A stretch of DNA of 64,000 nucleotides from contig CAADRB010000014.1 in the NCBI GenBank assembly GCA_900708905.1, positions 1,800,454 to 1,864,453 on the forward strand. The letters run 5' to 3'. Below the pieces are notes generated by a model. That model did not search any database. It was not told the DNA's origin and saw only the letters and a list, made by a program, of their open reading frames with translations. The DNA is from Hymenolepis diminuta (taxonomy: Eukaryota > Platyhelminthes > Cestoda > Cyclophyllidea > Hymenolepididae). The translations under genes and the position numbers were made by a program. Positions 61,156 through 64,000 of this stretch are shown one piece after another. How positions within the stretch are numbered: position 1 is the stretch's first letter; each line of letters begins with the position of its first letter.

Positions 61156-61230
61156 GTCCAGATACCATCCCATGATCAAAATTTGTAAACAGTTTTATTG
61201 CACTTTCATGGGTAGCAATAGTAATTACAG
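61156..61230 (+). repeat. Dispersed repeat, copy 2
   Basis: GTCCAGATACCATCCCATGA and the following bases; direct-orientation partner of 58554-58620, about 2.6 kb away. Similarity fades in the second half. Confidence 0.55.
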
Positions 61231-63009
61231 TCGTTACCAGCCAGTTTATATAATATTTCAATTGGCCGAGAATTGTATCAGAAATTAAAGCCTGAGAGTA
61301 ATTATTTCTAAGGTCTAGGAAAGTGGTTCACTTTGCATGAATTAAAGCAGTATTCCAAAGCCCCAGTTAACGTGCATTCGAAGTAGTATTTAATTAGTGT
61401 ATGTGAATATTTACGAGAAAGTATTTCAGTTATTACTAAGTGGGCTTTTCAGATTGTTCAGACCACCTTAATGTCGCTTTATCAGGAGATCCAAACATTC
61501 CTAGGGAAAGGTGATTCAGTGGGAAAAGCAGGAGATCCTGTGTGCGTTTTGCTAACTTTTATAGAATAGTGTAGATAAATAAGTAATTAAGTAGGCATTT
61601 AATACCTCTTGCCTCAAAAAATTCATCTGCTTTAAGACTGTAGAATCATAAAATTTTATTTATGCTTTGCTATCAGACGATCAATGACTGGTTCGTAAAA
61701 TTTTAGTTATTGAAAACAAATGCATAAATATATTGTTAGAATTTGTCTTGAATAAATTCTAGTTAGAGCTTCAAGGTTAAAAAGTATTATCTCTTGCCAT
61801 TTTTGCTTGTTTCTTCGTAATTAGAAGAAAAATATATATCAACGAAGTGGTTGACCAACCGTAAAAATTTATAAACCATCTAATAACCCCTGGATGCCAA
61901 GACTATTAATTTACTCAAGAAATAAGGGCAGCTTTAAAGAAAAATACGAAAATGAAACATCGGGGCACGCCTGAGAAGTAAACTGATTGGAATTTGATTT
62001 CAAAGGTCAAATTTGGACGGTTTCTTTTGATGTTCCGACTTTGATTTCTAACCTCACGTGATCCTTTCCTTAACCAATATTGAACTGCTTTGTTGTTCCC
62101 TCTCTTCAAATGCTTTCCCACCATAAAATTGAAATATTTTCTGATTTCTCCCTAGGTTATTAATATAACAAATTTTTGACAAAAAGCAATTATAATTTGT
62201 CATCTACTGTCTTATAAATGGAACTTAATAGGTGACATTTTTCAAGCGATCTTTTAAATTATTTCATATACATACCATAATTTTCCCTTATCAGTTTAAT
62301 CTGTTATAGTTGTTTTAATTAACATTAAGATTTATTTCAATTTTACCTAAATATTTTTGCAAACAACCATAAACCATTCTAATTGGATTGAATTTACAGA
62401 TTCAGATGAAAATAATTAGTTTCCGTTTTTTCAGGTTGATTTTGATTTAATGTTAAGTCTGTACAAAGAAGGTTAATGTTGATCAAATATTCTATAATTT
62501 AAACCATTCACCCTTTTACTTAAATAATGAAATCCTATCAGTACAAGGATGAAATTTTCAAATTTCCATTCAATTCAATCATTTAGAGTTCTGTAAGTGT
62601 GTTCAACTTTGTTGATTGATTTATTTTTCACTCAAAACTTATTTATTTTCTCTACACAGTCACACGAGAGTGGAGAAGAGGAAAACCTTACTTCATCTCA
62701 TCTTCATTGATTCAGTAAAGCAAATAAAGTAAGTAAAGCGGAAAGAACTGGTGAAAAAGTGAACAAATAGATTGCAATTAATATTATTTTAAGAAAACAA
62801 GTTAGTTAATTAAAACAGACGAGTTTTATCTAAAAAAAGTGCCGAGTCGAATGCAATTAACGATTAGACAAATAAGGATTTTAAGAAAACCAATGACTCC
62901 GCGTTGTTTTACCGTTTGCCTACTTAAATACTATTTAACATTTGAAAATCTTAAGCTATTTTTTTCTCAATACTATGTGATCAGCTGGCTGTAGTGCAGT
63001 AAATCTGAG
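61231..63009. other. AT-rich DNA, no gene seen
   Basis: A 69-codon minus-strand frame at 61915-62124 is Lys/Arg/Asn-rich and unrecognised. Nothing else stands out. Confidence 0.45.
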
Positions 63010-63290
63010 ATGGGAAAGGTTAATAAAAAGTGTCTTCCAAATAAGCCCTTTTCGATTGAAGAGAAGCACAAAGCGATAGAGGAATGTTAATAAAACGCTT
63101 TCTTTTAAAAGTCATGTTGATAATTATTATTTCCTCAAGGATATAGCGATGGAGCTTCTACAGGATGTATTTGAGCAAATTAAGTTAAAAGGATTTAGAA
63201 TATCGGGATTTGAGAAGGGAGACCCAATACTGATCTGACTGATAAATTATTGGAAGAATATACTTCACTTCATCTTTAAGTTGTTTAAGT
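63010..63290 (+). pseudogene. Possible pogo/CENP-B-like transposase relic
   Basis: A plus-strand frame starts at 63010 with MGKVNKKCLPNKPFSIEEKH and KAIEEC, then TAA. The phrase S-I/L-E-E-K-x-x-A/V-I is typical of the opening of pogo/Tigger helix-turn-helix proteins. Further on, coding-like sequence (AMELLQDVFEQIKLKGFRIS, then a frame change to TDLTDKLLEEY) follows. Stops and frame changes make it dead. The assignment is loose and made from memory. It lies immediately left of mariner copy C. Confidence 0.25.
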
Positions 63291-63380
63291 TATGTGCTGA
63301 GTTCATTATATCAAAAATGCAATCTGATAAGCGTTGGCAATATTACCTTCAAAAAGAAGAGAATTTTCATTCCTGAAATA

Positions 63381-64000
63381 CGGGGTGCATAAGGCATCTG
63401 AGGACTGATAGTGATTAAAACTTGCAATTTCTTCTAATAAAACAAATAAACATAACATCAACCTAGCTTCTATTCTAATTATCCTCTTTTGGCTCCTATC
63501 ACGGACTCAATTCGAATCCAAAAGGGACTGCAAGCTTTCATCAAGTGGCCTTAATTAATGTTCTCCATTCCTCGGCCTATTGCTTCCATCAGAGACGAGG
63601 ATCTGATGTTATGGAGATGCTTATTAACTTCCTTCTCAACATGTGTGACATGATGATAAAAATTCTACGCCATCCATCCAATCCTGGGTTTGGAGAGTTT
63701 TATGGGATGGAGCCGAGTCTTGTTGGAAGACATAGGATCCTCCTCCATCGGCTACGCTGTCTATCCAAGGTGGCTAAATAACTATGGTTTGAGGAGTCTC
63801 GACATAGGCATTTGTATTGACTCTAAGGCCCAGTGGAAAAAATTGGGAATCATGATGTGCTCCTCACCTCACTGCTAACACTATCGAAAACCATCACCGT
63901 TGCTTGCTGGAAACTTCGTGCGCACGAATGAGAGTTGGAACTTCAGTGAGGTCTGCCCTCACATACCCACATATCGTTTCTTCAATTGACTTTTTCATTC
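63381..64000 (-). mobile_element. Tc1/mariner copy C, cut by the right window edge
   Basis: After a TA, the end reads CGGGGTGCATAAGGCATCTG, equivalent to the left end of copy B. About 37 bases present in B near 25523-25560 are missing; then 63405-64000 matches 25561-26156 with a constant offset of 37844 and no difference in the lines I compared, including the same frameshifts and the stop before PPWIDSV. The same orientation as copy B means the transposase region reads on the minus strand. The rest lies beyond 64000. Confidence 0.85.
63545..64000 (-). pseudogene. Mariner-type transposase relic in copy C (C-terminal part)
   Basis: On the minus strand it carries RVNTNAYVETPQTIVI, a stop, then PPWIDSVADGGGSYVFQQDS with the second catalytic Asp, exactly as in copy B. 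Non-functional, and truncated by the window edge. Confidence 0.8.

Noticed and set aside
1..64000. CRISPR arrays, operons, ribosome-binding sites, tRNA or rRNA genes
   Set aside because: None seen; the window is eukaryotic in organisation and no tRNA cloverleaf or rRNA sequence was recognised. A tRNAscan or Infernal run would be needed to exclude small RNA genes.

Overview
This window is animal genomic DNA: strongly AT-rich, with no bacterial-type gene packing, one long intron-rich gene, and many decayed transposable elements. It looks like an invertebrate. The divergent receptor kinase, the Ty3/Gypsy fragments (one with a primer-binding site resembling that of CsRn1-type elements) and the mariner families would suit a flatworm, but a crustacean or another AT-rich invertebrate is not excluded.

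The only gene I can support is on the minus strand, spanning 45469 down to 17412. Seven exons with GT/AG borders and compatible phases encode the C-terminal ~640 residues of a G-protein-coupled receptor kinase of the GRK2/3 (beta-adrenergic receptor kinase) subfamily. In order they give: kinase middle lobe with the YRDLK catalytic loop (45257-45469); PAN, DLG and APE motifs (36843-37112); kinase C-lobe (30869-30969); AGC C-tail with PPLIPP and NAADAF (28394-28556); RGS-extension helix, a long Ser/Pro linker and the start of the PH domain (23944-24477); mid PH (23402-23518); PH C-terminal helix plus a long proline-rich tail and stop (17412-17936). The phases chain as 0,0,2,0,0,0. The RGS domain, G-loop and ATP lysine exons were not found up to 64000. 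They lie beyond the window, in the assembly gap 50938-51605, or were missed.

Mobile DNA, left to right: the 5' half of a mariner (1-598, minus) with one in-frame stop; an LTR-like segment near 4 kb; a Ty3/Gypsy protease-integrase relic with the reverse transcriptase missing (6095-7040); a possible gag relic (7790-8170); an internally deleted Tc1/mariner copy (20125-20631) and a full-length dead copy (25501-26766) in two GRK introns; an LTR-like tail with a tRNA-Trp-type primer-binding site (20931-21174); LTR-like segments near 30 and 34 kb; a possible pogo-like relic (63010-63290); and a third Tc1/mariner copy entering the right edge (63381-64000).

The most notable structure is a ~346-bp perfect inverted repeat formed by the two intronic Tc1/mariner copies. 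It brackets exactly two GRK exons, the ones carrying the linker and the first parts of the PH domain. The rest of the sequence is AT-rich intron or intergenic DNA in which I see no supportable gene.
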